Positions 44,944-53,630 of a DNA stretch of 64,000 bases are shown here, one piece after another (position 1 is the first letter of the stretch; the number at the start of each line of letters is the position of its first letter). Under the pieces are notes generated by a model. The model ran no database searches. It saw nothing but the letters and a program-made list of their open reading frames with translations, and was not told the DNA's origin. Source of the stretch: Synechococcus sp. KORDI-52. GTDB taxonomy: Bacteria > Cyanobacteriota > Cyanobacteriia > PCC-6307 > Cyanobiaceae. Both the position numbers and the translations under genes were made by a program. The DNA is taken from contig NZ_CP006271.1 of assembly GCF_000737595.1 (NCBI RefSeq), positions 2,480,001-2,544,000 of the forward strand, given 5' to 3'.

Positions 44944-45025
44944 TTCTCAGCTATTTCTCACACAGCACTCATCCAGCATAAAAAGGATTGAAGAGAATTG
45001 AAGAAGAGACGAGTGAGACAGGTTC

Positions 45026-45211
45026 TTGACCTCTACAAAATTAGTTGCACAACGGGTCGCAACAGCCTACGCACAATACAAAGTTCACCCATGCATGGCG
45101 AACAAAGTCGCGCTCAATTCAAGCCTTGACATCTTGGCAAGTCTCTTTGATGAATGCGATGAAAACATTGAAACATCCAGCACTACGGAAGATTTCGGCC
45201 TTAATTTTTAA
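45026..45211 (+). CDS. Small protein, member 1 of a paralogous pair
   Basis: The 61 aa frame (TTG start) reads LVAQRVATAYAQYKVHPCMA, then LNSSLDILASLFDECDENIE. It shares a pattern with the protein at 45775: A-x-AY-x2-Y-x2-HP, N, L-x3-L-x2-L-x2-LF. The pairing supports a real protein despite AT-rich, ORF-poor surroundings. It is probably a short helical hairpin; the function is unknown. Confidence 0.5.
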   Translation: MTSTKLVAQRVATAYAQYKVHPCMANKVALNSSLDILASLFDECDENIETSSTTEDFGLNF

Positions 45212-45774
45212 TTTACATTTTAGCAGCACAGCTAGCAGCTGAGCTGCAGTATTAACTATTTAGCTTAAAATCGAAGGTTTAATCACATTACACTTGATTC
45301 TCTACACATTTGATGCAAACTGAGCTCTTTTTTGCAGCCAAATCGATAAGCTAATCTTTTTAAAATCTTGAATAATTACAATTTTTGGCTTGCACAACCA
45401 ATATTCTAATTGAGCAGAAATTCCCCGAGAACCGACACACAAAATCGTATATGTGACAACAAGCATCTAAATCACCCACTCAAATACGCTTATGCTGGCC
45501 ACAGTCAACTTAAAATATTGTCACACGTAATAACAAAATCTTGTTACTCTCATTGATCCAAAATTAAATTCCATGGCTAGCAGCCCTTCGCCAAGAAGAA
45601 CTCCCAAGACGAGCTTTGGACGCCAGCAGGTCTAACTAAATTGACCCTCACAAGAAGATTCACTCCTGAAATTAAGATCAAAATCCTATCTTTTTACTAT
45701 TCGAATCTAATAAATCTCTCAGGCAATGCACACGCATAACAAGTAATATTTAGAAGTGACAAAAGTCCTGCGTT
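45212..45774. other. AT-rich stretch without recognisable gene
   Basis: This 563-base stretch is clearly AT-rich compared with the flanks and has no frame with protein-like sense. It could hold untranslated leader or small RNA sequences, but no hairpin with a T-run was clear enough to call. Confidence 0.5.
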
Positions 45775-45933
45775 GTGTCTAAGAAATCAATCAAATTAAA
45801 AATAAAAGAATTGGCAGCAGCTTACATCCGTTACAGGCATCACCCCTCCCTCGAAAACAACAAAACCCTTATAGCCAGACTAGAACACCTTGAGAAACTT
45901 TTTACAAGGCAAGAAAACAAGAATAAAAAATAA
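45775..45933 (+). CDS. Small basic protein, member 2 of a paralogous pair
   Basis: A GTG-initiated 52 aa frame reads KIKELAAAYIRYRHHPSLEN, then TLIARLEHLEKLFTRQENKN. Over about 40 residues it aligns without gaps to the protein at 45026, sharing AY, Y, HP, N and the Leu/Phe heptad-like positions. No family is recognised. Confidence 0.5.
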   Translation: MSKKSIKLKIKELAAAYIRYRHHPSLENNKTLIARLEHLEKLFTRQENKNKK

Positions 45934-46425
45934 AATCCATCCACGTGAATGCAGTCAGACTTAAAAATATAACGACAACCTGGGCTAAAATAAACAATAC
46001 GATTAACATCTAAGCTGAACCAAGATCAACCTCAATCACTTTTTGACCTAGAAGAAACAGGAAATACAATTGGCACAGCATTTGCGCTTTGTAGCTTGTT
46101 GGTCTTCACCCAAGCGAGCGGGAGCCAAAAAACTACTTCAATCCTACATTCTAATTACAAGCTACATGCAAAAAGGGAAGAAGGGTAGGTAATATCAAAA
46201 TCCTTGCATCAAGTCCAAGCCAAATCTGGTCGAGAATCAATTCATCATGAACACAATCTCCTGTGAAGTCGTTGTCGGGCAACATGCATTAGAGATCTGC
46301 CAATACAGATCCGAAGCAGATTGAATGAAAACTTCTTCATCATTCACGATAAAGATTTGGTGGGGAGCACCAATAAGGCCGCAGTCTGAGGAAATCGCTC
46401 GATACAAGCACACAAAGTCCTGAAT
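45934..46425. other. AT-rich stretch with an open frame lacking a usual start
   Basis: A 57-codon open frame (CTG 46015 to TAG 46186) encodes NQDQPQSLFDLEETGNTIGT, then AFALCSLLVFTQASG, with one hydrophobic helix. No ATG, GTG or TTG precedes it before an in-frame stop, so it is not called as a gene. The remainder shows nothing recognisable. Confidence 0.4.
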
Positions 46426-46476
46426 ATGTCTCTTTTGCTACCCCGAATCGTCAACAAACGGAGCCATAACACAAAG

Positions 46477-46719
46477 ATGGCGCAAACCAATCTTATGACT
46501 CAAGCAGAGCTGATTGTGCAGACCCCCCGAGGCTCATCCATTCAAAGAACCAAAGATGGCCAATTTCTAGTGTGCAATGCAGAGAACCAGTGCAATCTCA
46601 CCCACAGCCTTTATCTTGCTGAGGAAGAACTCTCGGGAATGGAGCACGGTTTCACATTCCCCTACGCAACAAATTTCCGTAACAGCACATTGCCGGCAGA
46701 CCTCATCGACTCCGAATAG
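46477..46719 (+). CDS. Small hypothetical protein
   Basis: From ATG 46477 the 80 aa frame reads MAQTNLMTQAELIVQTPRGS, then QRTKDGQFLVCNAENQC and an acidic end. The frame is open to 46426. Two Cys occur six apart. No family is recognised. Confidence 0.5.
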   Translation: MAQTNLMTQAELIVQTPRGSSIQRTKDGQFLVCNAENQCNLTHSLYLAEEELSGMEHGFTFPYATNFRNSTLPADLIDSE

Positions 46720-46813
46720 AGACATCAACGTTCCATCACCGAGGAGTCACAAAGCTAGGACCCATAAGTCGTTTACCTCCAGGCAGCTTGCTTCAAGCGT
46801 CAGACACGGTTAC

Positions 46814-46984
46814 ATGGATTTCACGCAGCAACTTGGCGGAATGCCGGAGCTTCTCAAGCGTCAAATTGACCGCCTCGAAACCGCCATCGAGCTTTCGACA
46901 GACTGGCTTGAAATTCAATATCTGATGGTTGAGCTTGACCAGCTCAAAGCGCTCTATGAGGAGATGAAATCTGAGGCCGCTTAA
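46814..46984 (+). CDS. Small helical protein (56 aa)
   Basis: The frame from ATG 46814 reads MDFTQQLGGMPELLKRQIDR, LETAIELSTDWLEIQYLMVE and ends LKALYEEMKSEAA. Leu spacing suggests a helical hairpin or coiled coil. A minus-strand frame over the same bases is a shadow. The function is unknown. Confidence 0.55.
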   Translation: MDFTQQLGGMPELLKRQIDRLETAIELSTDWLEIQYLMVELDQLKALYEEMKSEAA

Positions 46985-47067
46985 GCCAGAGAAGGGCATG
47001 TCCACTCAGCCATGGCAGTCCCATGAGTCATCTTCAGCGAATTGGTTGCCTTGCTGAGGTAAGACAC

Positions 47068-47253
47068 ATGAACGACAAGCAGTGCACGGCACTTGTGCGC
47101 CTGCAGCGGGTTCTGGCCGTGGCCAAGGCAAACAAAAACCAGCTCTTCATCCAGAACATCGAGAGGGAGATCGCAGCTTTACAACGTGGCGATTGCTCTC
47201 CGCTCATCGAGAAGTACCTCTCGAAGGATGAAAAGGCTTGGATGCAGCTTTGA
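47068..47253 (+). CDS. Small helical protein (61 aa)
   Basis: ATG 47068 follows a GAGG motif by eight bases, favouring it over ATG 47023. The protein reads MNDKQCTALVRLQRVLAVAK, then QLFIQNIEREIAALQRGD and LIEKYLSKDEKAW. It is probably all helix. No family is recognised. Confidence 0.55.
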   Translation: MNDKQCTALVRLQRVLAVAKANKNQLFIQNIEREIAALQRGDCSPLIEKYLSKDEKAWMQL

Positions 47254-47423
47254 GGGACCCGACCAATCGCAAGGTTGTTCTCTGTAGTGTGTTGAACTCC
47301 AGACTGAGCGCCTGGGAGAGCTTGAGAGCCACAGCCCCTTTCCTAAAGTTTTGGTGACTTCCCCCCGACGGCCCGTTCCAAGGCAACGTCTCCTCCTGTG
47401 AGCGCTGACTGGAACGCCAACCA

Positions 47424-47588
47424 ATGACTGACCGTACCCTCGAAATCACAACAGCATTGCGAGAGGCCCATCTACAGCAGCTTGAAGCCTCTCTCGCCTC
47501 CAAAGCGGCGAAGAAACCGGCAGGGACGAACGAAACGACCAGCTTTCTCGAAACGACTGCAGACAAGGCTCCAGCCATCGGGCACTGA
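47424..47588 (+). CDS. Small Ala-rich protein (54 aa)
   Basis: The frame MTDRTLEITTALREAHLQQL, then EASLASKAAKKPAGTNETTS has clean protein-like composition and a good ATG. The longer minus-strand frame through the same bases is Ser/Arg-rich and looks like a shadow. No family is recognised. Confidence 0.5.
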   Translation: MTDRTLEITTALREAHLQQLEASLASKAAKKPAGTNETTSFLETTADKAPAIGH

Positions 47589-48053
47589 AATACCACCGGG
47601 CGTTTCAAACTCATGATCAATCGTCTACAACATCAATCCGGGGTAGCTGAGTCGCTATGACGTTGTAGCTTTGAGGCCAAAGCGAAGTGAATCGAGATTG
47701 GGGGAGTCCAAGGCAGACGGAACTCCGAATCAACAGATCCAAAAGGCAGGCTGGAGTTCTGGACCCTGATTCAACAGTCCCTTGAAGGAGTTGGCTGGTT
47801 TCCTCGGCAGCATTCAGTCATCCGTCACCCTGTTCCCTAAGAGACAACCACCCAACATCACGAGCAAGACGGATCGACCCTCTCTCTTGTGAGGTGATGG
47901 TTGAACAATGCATGACGAGCAAGCGGGGTCGCATCAAACAACGCGCAACATCACTGTCACTGGTCTTCACGCTCACTTTTGAATCAAACAAGGAGAAATC
48001 TTTGAATGATGCATCCCTTGAACCATTGACTCACCTGCATCCACAACTCGGGA
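47589..48053. other. Intergenic stretch without recognisable gene
   Basis: No convincing gene, tRNA or terminator is seen. A plus-strand frame from 47894 runs into the DUF3288-like gene on the other strand and is His/Pro-rich there, a shadow signature. Confidence 0.5.
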
Positions 48054-48371
48054 TCAAGTTTCAGCATCCTCAACATCCGCCCCGGATCCAACACCCTCCA
48101 CCACCGGATCCTGTCCCGGACGCCAGCCGCTGTTCCAGATCTCTCGAACCTTGATGTTCAGATCATCACGCGACAACCCCCACAGCGTAAGACACTTCTC
48201 TAGATCGTCCCGAATATCGTCAGCCCCAGGGAATTCCGCATATCGCGAAAATAATGCAGCGATGATGGTCATCTGCTGCGGCCCTGGCTCACCATCGTGA
48301 CCCAATACAGCATCGATCTGGTCACGATCGATGGCGTAGAGGGGGTGAGTTTGCTGAGGATCGTCAGTCAT
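48054..48371 (-). CDS. DUF3288-like protein
   Basis: The 105 aa protein fits the small cyanobacterial DUF3288 family: DPQQTHPLYAIDRDQIDAVL, then RYAEFPGADDIRDDLEKCLT and WGLSRDDLNIKVREIW. These blocks match my memory of the family (HPLY-x-IDR, FPGA-x-DI, WGL). The function is unknown. It ends with an acidic Gly/Val tail. Confidence 0.65.
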   Translation of the reverse strand: MTDDPQQTHPLYAIDRDQIDAVLGHDGEPGPQQMTIIAALFSRYAEFPGADDIRDDLEKCLTLWGLSRDDLNIKVREIWNSGWRPGQDPVVEGVGSGADVEDAET

Positions 48372-48458
48372 CCTTCAATCATGCCCCAGAAGGCGATCAA
48401 ACAAGCAGATCAGATTGGGGCTGTGATCAATGCGCCATCTCCAAGCCTGAAAACACTT

Positions 48459-48650
48459 TCAATCAAGTTCCCAGCACTCAGAACCGCGACTGGTCAGCAG
48501 GCAAACAACATGCTTCTCTTCGCTGATCAGGCGATAGGTATGCCCATCAGCATCACTACGGGCACGTGCATGCCAAAACGCATGGTCTCTGGACGCATGC
48601 TCAGCACGATCGGACCAACCATCGACTGTCAGCTCTTGAACCGAAAACAT
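48459..48650 (-). CDS. Small hypothetical protein (63 aa)
   Basis: The frame MFSVQELTVDGWSDRAEHAS, then RSDADGHTYRLISEEKHVVC has the look of small one-domain proteins found in cyanobacteria (strand-turn-strand, then helix). The overlapping longer plus-strand frame is rejected as a shadow. No family is named. Confidence 0.5.
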   Translation of the reverse strand: MFSVQELTVDGWSDRAEHASRDHAFWHARARSDADGHTYRLISEEKHVVCLLTSRGSECWELD

Positions 48651-48745
48651 GGGCTTGGTTCGGACTGAACAAAGGCTCGAGGGGCACGCGGGGTCTGTGC
48701 AGGATTAACAGAAACATGTTGGGATCAGTTGATCGGATGTTGTAA

Positions 48746-49066
48746 TCAGCGTAAAGCCGAGATTCTGTCGACGCTGGAACCAACTTCCTCAATGGAAAGA
48801 TGCTCAGCCGCGGCATCATTCCGAAGACGATAGAGAAAGCCATTCACCCACGCCGTCTCTTTATTGTTCACCTCGTGACCACGGTCTACAAAATCCGGCT
48901 GCTGATGCAAAAGATAAAGAAGAATGGTCAGAACATCCTCCTGGGAAAGATTTTCAGGATCAATCGATGGCCATTGCTCTCTGACATCGAGATAAGACAG
49001 TGATCCTGGGGTCACGAGATCAAAGCGCACTGTCAGCTCGGCAGGGGATGTGGGCCATCCAAACAA
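48746..49066 (-). CDS. Hypothetical protein
   Basis: The 106-codon frame reads VRFDLVTPGSLSYLDVREQW, then SQEDVLTILLYLLHQQPDFV and an acidic end; it is protein-like throughout. The TTG start at 49066 lies in the T-tract of the upstream terminator, so a later start (GTG near 49026) is more likely. No family is recognised. Confidence 0.5.
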   Translation of the reverse strand: MFGWPTSPAELTVRFDLVTPGSLSYLDVREQWPSIDPENLSQEDVLTILLYLLHQQPDFVDRGHEVNNKETAWVNGFLYRLRNDAAAEHLSIEEVGSSVDRISALR

Positions 49067-49087
49067 AAAGCCCCGCCGAAGCGGGGC
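49065..49087 (-). terminator. Intrinsic terminator after DUF4278-like gene
   Basis: Read on the minus strand: stem GCCCCGC/GCGGGGC with loop TTCG (C-UUCG-G type), followed by TTTTTG. It ends the gene at 49112-49318. Confidence 0.85.
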
Positions 49088-49111
49088 CTCATCACCTGAA
49101 TGAAACAGGGA

Positions 49112-49318
49112 TCACAGCCAATTGGCACGCATGGCCTCATAGGTCACCCCTCGGTATTTCAACTGAGTTGAGGCCACCTTCCCTTTCGCCAGTTTGGCGG
49201 GAGACAGATGCGCGGAGGTGTAGTCACTGGATTCAGATCCGCGAGCAGCGGCCTTTTTGGACGTGTTGCGGAGCTGCTGACGCAGCTCACGCTCTTTCAA
49301 GAGCTGAAGAGCATTCAT
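49112..49318 (-). CDS. DUF4278-like small protein
   Basis: From ATG 49318 the 68 aa protein begins with a charged helix (LQLLKERELRQQLRNTSKK) and ends with LKYRGVTYEAMRANWL, whose YRGVTY is the DUF4278 signature of cyanobacteria. The frame is open upstream to 49405, but the ATG starts a sensible N-terminus. It is followed by its own terminator. Confidence 0.65.
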   Translation of the reverse strand: MNALQLLKERELRQQLRNTSKKAAARGSESSDYTSAHLSPAKLAKGKVASTQLKYRGVTYEAMRANWL

Positions 49319-49658
49319 GGTGTTCCTCGTAGAAAGCTCAGGCCCCGTTCCATGCCCTGAGTCGAACTGCGCTTCGCCATGCGGCGAAGTGAACGTCTGT
49401 AGCAACTGCTACCTCTTCAACATAAGCGAAGCAAGGCCTTGTGCGCTGTTCGTGCTGTTACAGCATGGGAGCAATCAAATCGAATTCCGGCAGAGCACCC
49501 ACCCAACACGAGCGGTTGGTGACTGGAGTTCACTTCAAAGCGAAAGAAGCGCTGACTGTTCCCGAACCAGAGGGGGCGTTGCAGCCAAATTTCAGCATCA
49601 AGCTTGAGCAGAGCGATGGACAAGAGCCACGGTGTTGTGCAAGGGCAGAACACAACCG
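49319..49658. other. Intergenic stretch without recognisable gene
   Basis: It must include the promoter of the DUF4278-like gene. Frames on both strands are rich in Cys/Ser/Arg and look like chance. Nothing else is recognised. Confidence 0.5.
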
Positions 49659-49775
49659 ATGGCCGACGCGGTGAGAGCGCACCGCATAAGGCTGAGCCGA
49701 ACAACGTCAGAGCGTCACGCCGAAGCTGCTCGTCAGGCTCTGTCGTTAGTCATGAAACATCCTGTCAGAGCTTAA
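49659..49775 (+). CDS. Possible very small protein (38 aa)
   Basis: The ATG frame MADAVRAHRIRLSRTTSERH, then AEAARQALSLVMKHPVRA has a helical, protein-like composition. It is short and unsupported by family. Confidence 0.3.
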   Translation: MADAVRAHRIRLSRTTSERHAEAARQALSLVMKHPVRA

Positions 49776-49867
49776 AAACCAGGCCCGGCATCAATGCAAC
49801 AAATCGTGCATTGGACCACTGACACCAAGCTCAGAACTCCCTATCACCTGAAAAAGGTGAATTGACC

Positions 49868-50164
49868 ATGCTGACCACCTCAACACGATTGAAACTGCAA
49901 AACATCTGCAGCCGCCTCGCCCAAGGTGAATTCGTATCCCTTCAGGAACGTGTCTACTTGCAAAAATTTGCTGAACGCGATCGCAGCGTGAGCACGTGGG
50001 TGAGCAGAGCGCAGCGTTTTCAAAGGGAAGGCATGCAACAAGGACTCGACGGTTTGATGGCTGACCTTGACCTGGGGCAACGTCACCCAGATGACCCTGA
50101 GCATCCAGAAGATGATCTCGGCGACTGGTTCAGCAATGCCTCTCCTTGGCTGCGTCGCGACTGA
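49868..50164 (+). CDS. Conserved hypothetical protein (98 aa)
   Basis: The protein reads LQNICSRLAQGEFVSLQERV, then YLQKFAERDRSVSTWVSRAQ and an acidic end DDLGDWFSNASPWLRRD. This pattern resembles a small protein shared by marine picocyanobacteria. ATG 49868 is used; a TTG is six bases upstream. The function is unknown. It is convergent with the next gene, 6 bases apart. Confidence 0.6.
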   Translation: MLTTSTRLKLQNICSRLAQGEFVSLQERVYLQKFAERDRSVSTWVSRAQRFQREGMQQGLDGLMADLDLGQRHPDDPEHPEDDLGDWFSNASPWLRRD

Positions 50165-50170
50165 GGAGGA

Positions 50171-50464
50171 TCAGCTGGGATCCTCGAGGCAGCCGAAATG
50201 ATCCACGGCAACCTCGTGAAGCGTCTTCAACGATTCAAGAACAGCCAAGCGTTGCTGAGCCTGAGCCAACATCGGCTTGCCGTGGGGAACGCATGACTCG
50301 ATGAGTGATGCCGCTTCAGAAGCTTCAGCCTTCACCCAACCGGTGCAACGCTCCAGTCGGGTCGTGAGGTCACCCTCCCGCAAAGCGCCCGAATAGTTCG
50401 GCCCCGCAAAGACGTTCAGAAGTGTCGCCAGTGCGTCCCTGGCCTGCCCACGGTTCACCGTCAT
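50171..50464 (-). CDS. Small hypothetical protein (97 aa)
   Basis: From ATG 50464 the protein reads MTVNRGQARDALATLLNVFA, then LTTRLERCTGWVKAEASEAA and AQAQQRLAVLESLKTLHEVA, and is probably all helical. No family is recognised. The start is preferred over the open extension to 50521, which is Ser/Arg-rich. Confidence 0.55.
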   Translation of the reverse strand: MTVNRGQARDALATLLNVFAGPNYSGALREGDLTTRLERCTGWVKAEASEAASLIESCVPHGKPMLAQAQQRLAVLESLKTLHEVAVDHFGCLEDPS

Positions 50465-51024
50465 GGAGCTTGTGGAATACGGATCCAGGCTGACAGAACG
50501 GCTACAAAAAAGCCGCCTCAACGGGCGGCCGGGTGATGGGGATATCCACAGCTTACCTGAACGATCCAGTGATCGCAGGCCATCTGAAGAGAAAGGGGAG
50601 CACGAAGCAACCGCGACTATTCCACCAAGCTGTGGAGAAAGGTGCGCGGGTTGCCAGCCCCAGAACGCCGCCCGCTAGATGTGGCGGATGTGCTGCAGAA
50701 ACTTGCCGAACGGCACTACGGTTGGTTTCTGGCCAAGAGATGAGGATCACGCGGCTTAACCTCCGGGCTTGGGTGTCTTTTGTGTATGGGTTGTAGAAGA
50801 CAATCCAGCTGATGCTGAAAACTCTGAAGTCCACGTAACAGTTGAAGCAATGGAGCAAAGGGTTGTGTTTCAAACCATTCCACTCAACGAAGTGCCCTGG
50901 CTTGAAAATCGCGTTGTCATGGACACCTCCCCGAGACGTTCTCTCATAGCTCTTTCAAATAGACTGGGGAGCAATTAAGCCAGGTCCCGTAGGTTCCATT
51001 CTTCCAACACAACATCCATCCAAC
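50465..51024. other. Stretch with only short possible frames
   Basis: A 33-codon frame at 50642-50743 (PERRPLDVADVLQKLAERHY, then GWFLAKR) has protein-like sense, and a TTG frame at 50769-50978 has an acidic product (EDNPADAENSEVHVTVEAME). Both may be real or remnants; neither is supported enough to call. Confidence 0.35.
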
Positions 51025-51300
51025 ATGCGCACCCTCCTCGGATTGCTGATGCTTTCGATTGTTCCCAGTGTCTCGTCAGGCTCACATGCACAGGAACTGG
51101 GTCGTTGTGAACCCTCCGAGGCGGTGAAGATCATCGACGGTGCGCTGGTGGAGGGAAAATCGCTGGAGCAAGCCATGGAGTTGATGATTAAAGCAAAAGT
51201 ATTTGATGGATCGAAAGCCTGCATCACATTCATTCGGGAAACCTCAATGACCCTGCGCGATCCCTACCCAAGAGCTTTCAAATCGCTGTGGATGAATTAG
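51025..51300 (+). CDS. Small secreted protein (91 aa)
   Basis: A signal peptide (MRTLLGLLMLSIVPSVSSG, cleavage probably after HAQ near residue 23) precedes a small domain with two Cys (LGRCEPSEAVKII and SKACITFIRE) that could form a disulfide. It is probably periplasmic. No family is recognised. Confidence 0.65.
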   Translation: MRTLLGLLMLSIVPSVSSGSHAQELGRCEPSEAVKIIDGALVEGKSLEQAMELMIKAKVFDGSKACITFIRETSMTLRDPYPRAFKSLWMN

Positions 51301-51601
51301 ATGTGAATACCAATTAGTATTCGTATCGGAACAATTAACCTAAAACATTAAAAAGATCATTCGAATGTTTGCATTCGGCAAAGAAGGTCAGGTGCCAGAA
51401 AGCAATTCAAATGTTAAGTCCATGCCCCTCATCCGACATTGAGCCTTGGCCGGTTTGAATCATCACCACCAAAAGAGGCCAGCTGAACTAACTCACGTCT
51501 CTTCGTCAGTTCCAGTTGGTGTCGGTTTGGCTGAGAACCTGGCATAAAGGCAGCGGTGCACGAGCAAACCCGACATCATCAGATCAAGATCTTGGTCAAA
51601 T
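51301..51601. other. Intergenic stretch before SPFH gene
   Basis: AT-rich at first; it contains a 25-codon ATG frame at 51365-51442, too short to call. It should include the promoter of the SPFH-DUF389 pair. Confidence 0.45.
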
Positions 51602-52396
51602 ATGCAGACCCCACGACGGATCAACGATCCCGCTAACAGTCTCGCTGTGCTGGCTGCCATTGCTCTTAGCACCTTGCTGCTGTTGGGGCAGGCCCTGTTC
51701 ATAGTCCCAGCCGGCAAGGTGGCCGTGGTGACCACGTTGGGCAAGGTAAGCGGAGGGTCGCGACTGCCCGGCCTGAATCTCAAGGTGCCATTCATTCAAT
51801 CGGTGTACCCATTTGATGTACGCACCCAGGTGAAACCGGAGGAATTTGCAACCCTCACCAAAGACCTTCAGGTCATTGAGGCCACCGCAACGGTGAAATA
51901 CGCCGTCCGCCCCAACGAGGCCGGTCGGATCTACAGAACCATTGCTGGCAACGACCGTGAGATCTACCCCCGCATCATCCAACCCTCCTTGCTGAAAGCA
52001 CTGAAGTCGGTGTTCTCCCAGTACGAACTTGTCACCATCGCCACGGAATGGAACGACATCTCGGCATTGGTGGAGAGAACGGTCGCTGAAGAACTCGACA
52101 AATTTGATTACGTGGAAGTGCGTGGGCTGGATCTCACAGGCCTGCAGATCGCCGAGGAATATCGCGCCGCCATTGAACAGAAGCAGATTGCTGAGCAGCA
52201 GCTACTTCGTGCACAGACGGAAGTCAAGATCGCTGAACAGGAGGCCCTTCGTTACGACACGCTCAACCGCAGCCTGGATGATCAGGTGCTCTACAAACTG
52301 TTCCTCGACAAATGGGATGGACAAACGGAAGTTGTTCCGGCACTTCCGGGCAGCAGTGGCAGCACGCCTCCAGTAATTGTGGGACGACGCAGCTGA
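51602..52396 (+). CDS. SPFH/prohibitin-family membrane protein
   Basis: The 264 aa protein has one N-terminal membrane helix (residues about 14-36) followed by an SPFH domain: VPAGKVAVVTTLGKV, LPGLNLKVPFIQSVYPFDV, then ATATVKYAV. A coiled-coil segment rich in Glu, Ala and Gln follows (AEEYRAAIEQKQIAEQQLLR). Prohibitins form large rings that scaffold membrane proteases or transporters. Its end lies at, or overlaps, the start of the DUF389 gene, so the two are likely co-expressed. Confidence 0.88.
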   Translation: MQTPRRINDPANSLAVLAAIALSTLLLLGQALFIVPAGKVAVVTTLGKVSGGSRLPGLNLKVPFIQSVYPFDVRTQVKPEEFATLTKDLQVIEATATVKYAVRPNEAGRIYRTIAGNDREIYPRIIQPSLLKALKSVFSQYELVTIATEWNDISALVERTVAEELDKFDYVEVRGLDLTGLQIAEEYRAAIEQKQIAEQQLLRAQTEVKIAEQEALRYDTLNRSLDDQVLYKLFLDKWDGQTEVVPALPGSSGSTPPVIVGRRS

Positions 52397-52409
52397 TGGG
52401 ACGACAGCC

Positions 52410-53630
52410 GTGGTTGTTGACCAACAATCGCTTCTCGAAGACAAGGCTCGTCTGGATGAACTGCTCCGCAGTTACGACGGCGAAGCAAGACTGAACGAAT
52501 CATTCATCGTTCTCACAATTGGCGCCAGCCTGATCGCCAGCTTGGGATTAGTGGCCAACAACACTGCCGTGGTGATTGGTGCCATGGTTGTTGCACCCTG
52601 GATTCTGCCGCTACGGGTGGCTGTTTTCGCTGTTCTTGTGGGGCGATCGAGGCTGCTCCTCCGTTCGCTGCGCACCCTGGCAGCGGGAGCAGGTATCACC
52701 TTGACTCTCTCACTGGCATTGGGCTGGATCGCTGGCAGTCAAGGAGTGCTCGAAGTGGAGGTCTTGCCGGAGATTGCAGCACGGCTGAAGCCGAATATCT
52801 TCGATTTAGGGATTGCCTTGGCAGCGGGTGCCGTCGCGACCTATGCCAAGGTCAATCCTGGTGCCGTGAGTTCCATGGCCGGCACAGCAATCGCTGTGGC
52901 CTTAGTACCTCCTGTGTGCGCGATGGGATTGATGCTCTCCGCCTCAAACATCGGCGATGCACAAGGGGCTGCGCTGCTTTACGCCACCAACCTCCTGGGA
53001 ATTCTGATTGGAGGGATCACAGTTCTGGCGATTCGTGAGCCATACTTCCGCGACAAACTCAAACGACGTAGGCACTCCCGGCTGCCCGTGTTGTTGGCTC
53101 TGGGACTGGCTGTCCTTGTAAGCCGAAATCTGTATGAAAGGTATGAGCAATACAAGTTCAAAGTGAAACGGGAGGTCAGTCAAAAAAGAATTGAATCAAG
53201 CATCAGCACCTACTTGAAGAATCAGACGTTGACCTTTGGTGCTAACGAATCCTTAGAGCTTGAAAAAATCGTTTTCGACTGGCCCGATCTATGGGAACAA
53301 AATCGAGCCCCGACCTTCCAGGTGGTGGTGCGGTCTATCGACCCGACATTACCGAGTTACAAGCAAGTTCAACACATTCAAGACACGATCAACCAAAGAC
53401 TTGCAGGGCAATACCCTGGCCTTGAACTACAGATGCAGGTGCAACGCATCAATGTAAGTGTGGTGAAGGGCGATAGGGTGAATGAAAGAGTTGATCTCCA
53501 AGAGATTCTCAACGAAGCCGATATAACTCCAGCACATGAGGAATTGAACGTGGACAAACTTGAGGGCAAGCTTGAAGGTGAACTTCAAGATTTGATCGAA
53601 ACAAAGACTTGCTTGAAGCAGGATTGTTAG
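52410..53630 (+). CDS. DUF389 membrane protein
   Basis: The 406 aa protein has an N-terminal polar stretch, then a DUF389 membrane domain: FIVLTIGASLIASLGLVANN, then NTAVVIGAMVVAPWILPL (hallmark), and GTAIAVALVPPVCAMGL. A long hydrophilic C-terminal domain follows (about 230-406). The family is of unknown function and is suspected in transport. The start is uncertain: GTG 52410 gives no overlap, TTG 52377 would overlap the SPFH gene by 20 bases. Confidence 0.85.
   Translation: MVVDQQSLLEDKARLDELLRSYDGEARLNESFIVLTIGASLIASLGLVANNTAVVIGAMVVAPWILPLRVAVFAVLVGRSRLLLRSLRTLAAGAGITLTLSLALGWIAGSQGVLEVEVLPEIAARLKPNIFDLGIALAAGAVATYAKVNPGAVSSMAGTAIAVALVPPVCAMGLMLSASNIGDAQGAALLYATNLLGILIGGITVLAIREPYFRDKLKRRRHSRLPVLLALGLAVLVSRNLYERYEQYKFKVKREVSQKRIESSISTYLKNQTLTFGANESLELEKIVFDWPDLWEQNRAPTFQVVVRSIDPTLPSYKQVQHIQDTINQRLAGQYPGLELQMQVQRINVSVVKGDRVNERVDLQEILNEADITPAHEELNVDKLEGKLEGELQDLIETKTCLKQDC

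Noticed and set aside
48297-48668. Plus-strand 123-codon frame
   Set aside because: It lies antisense to two more protein-like minus-strand genes, including the DUF3288-like one.
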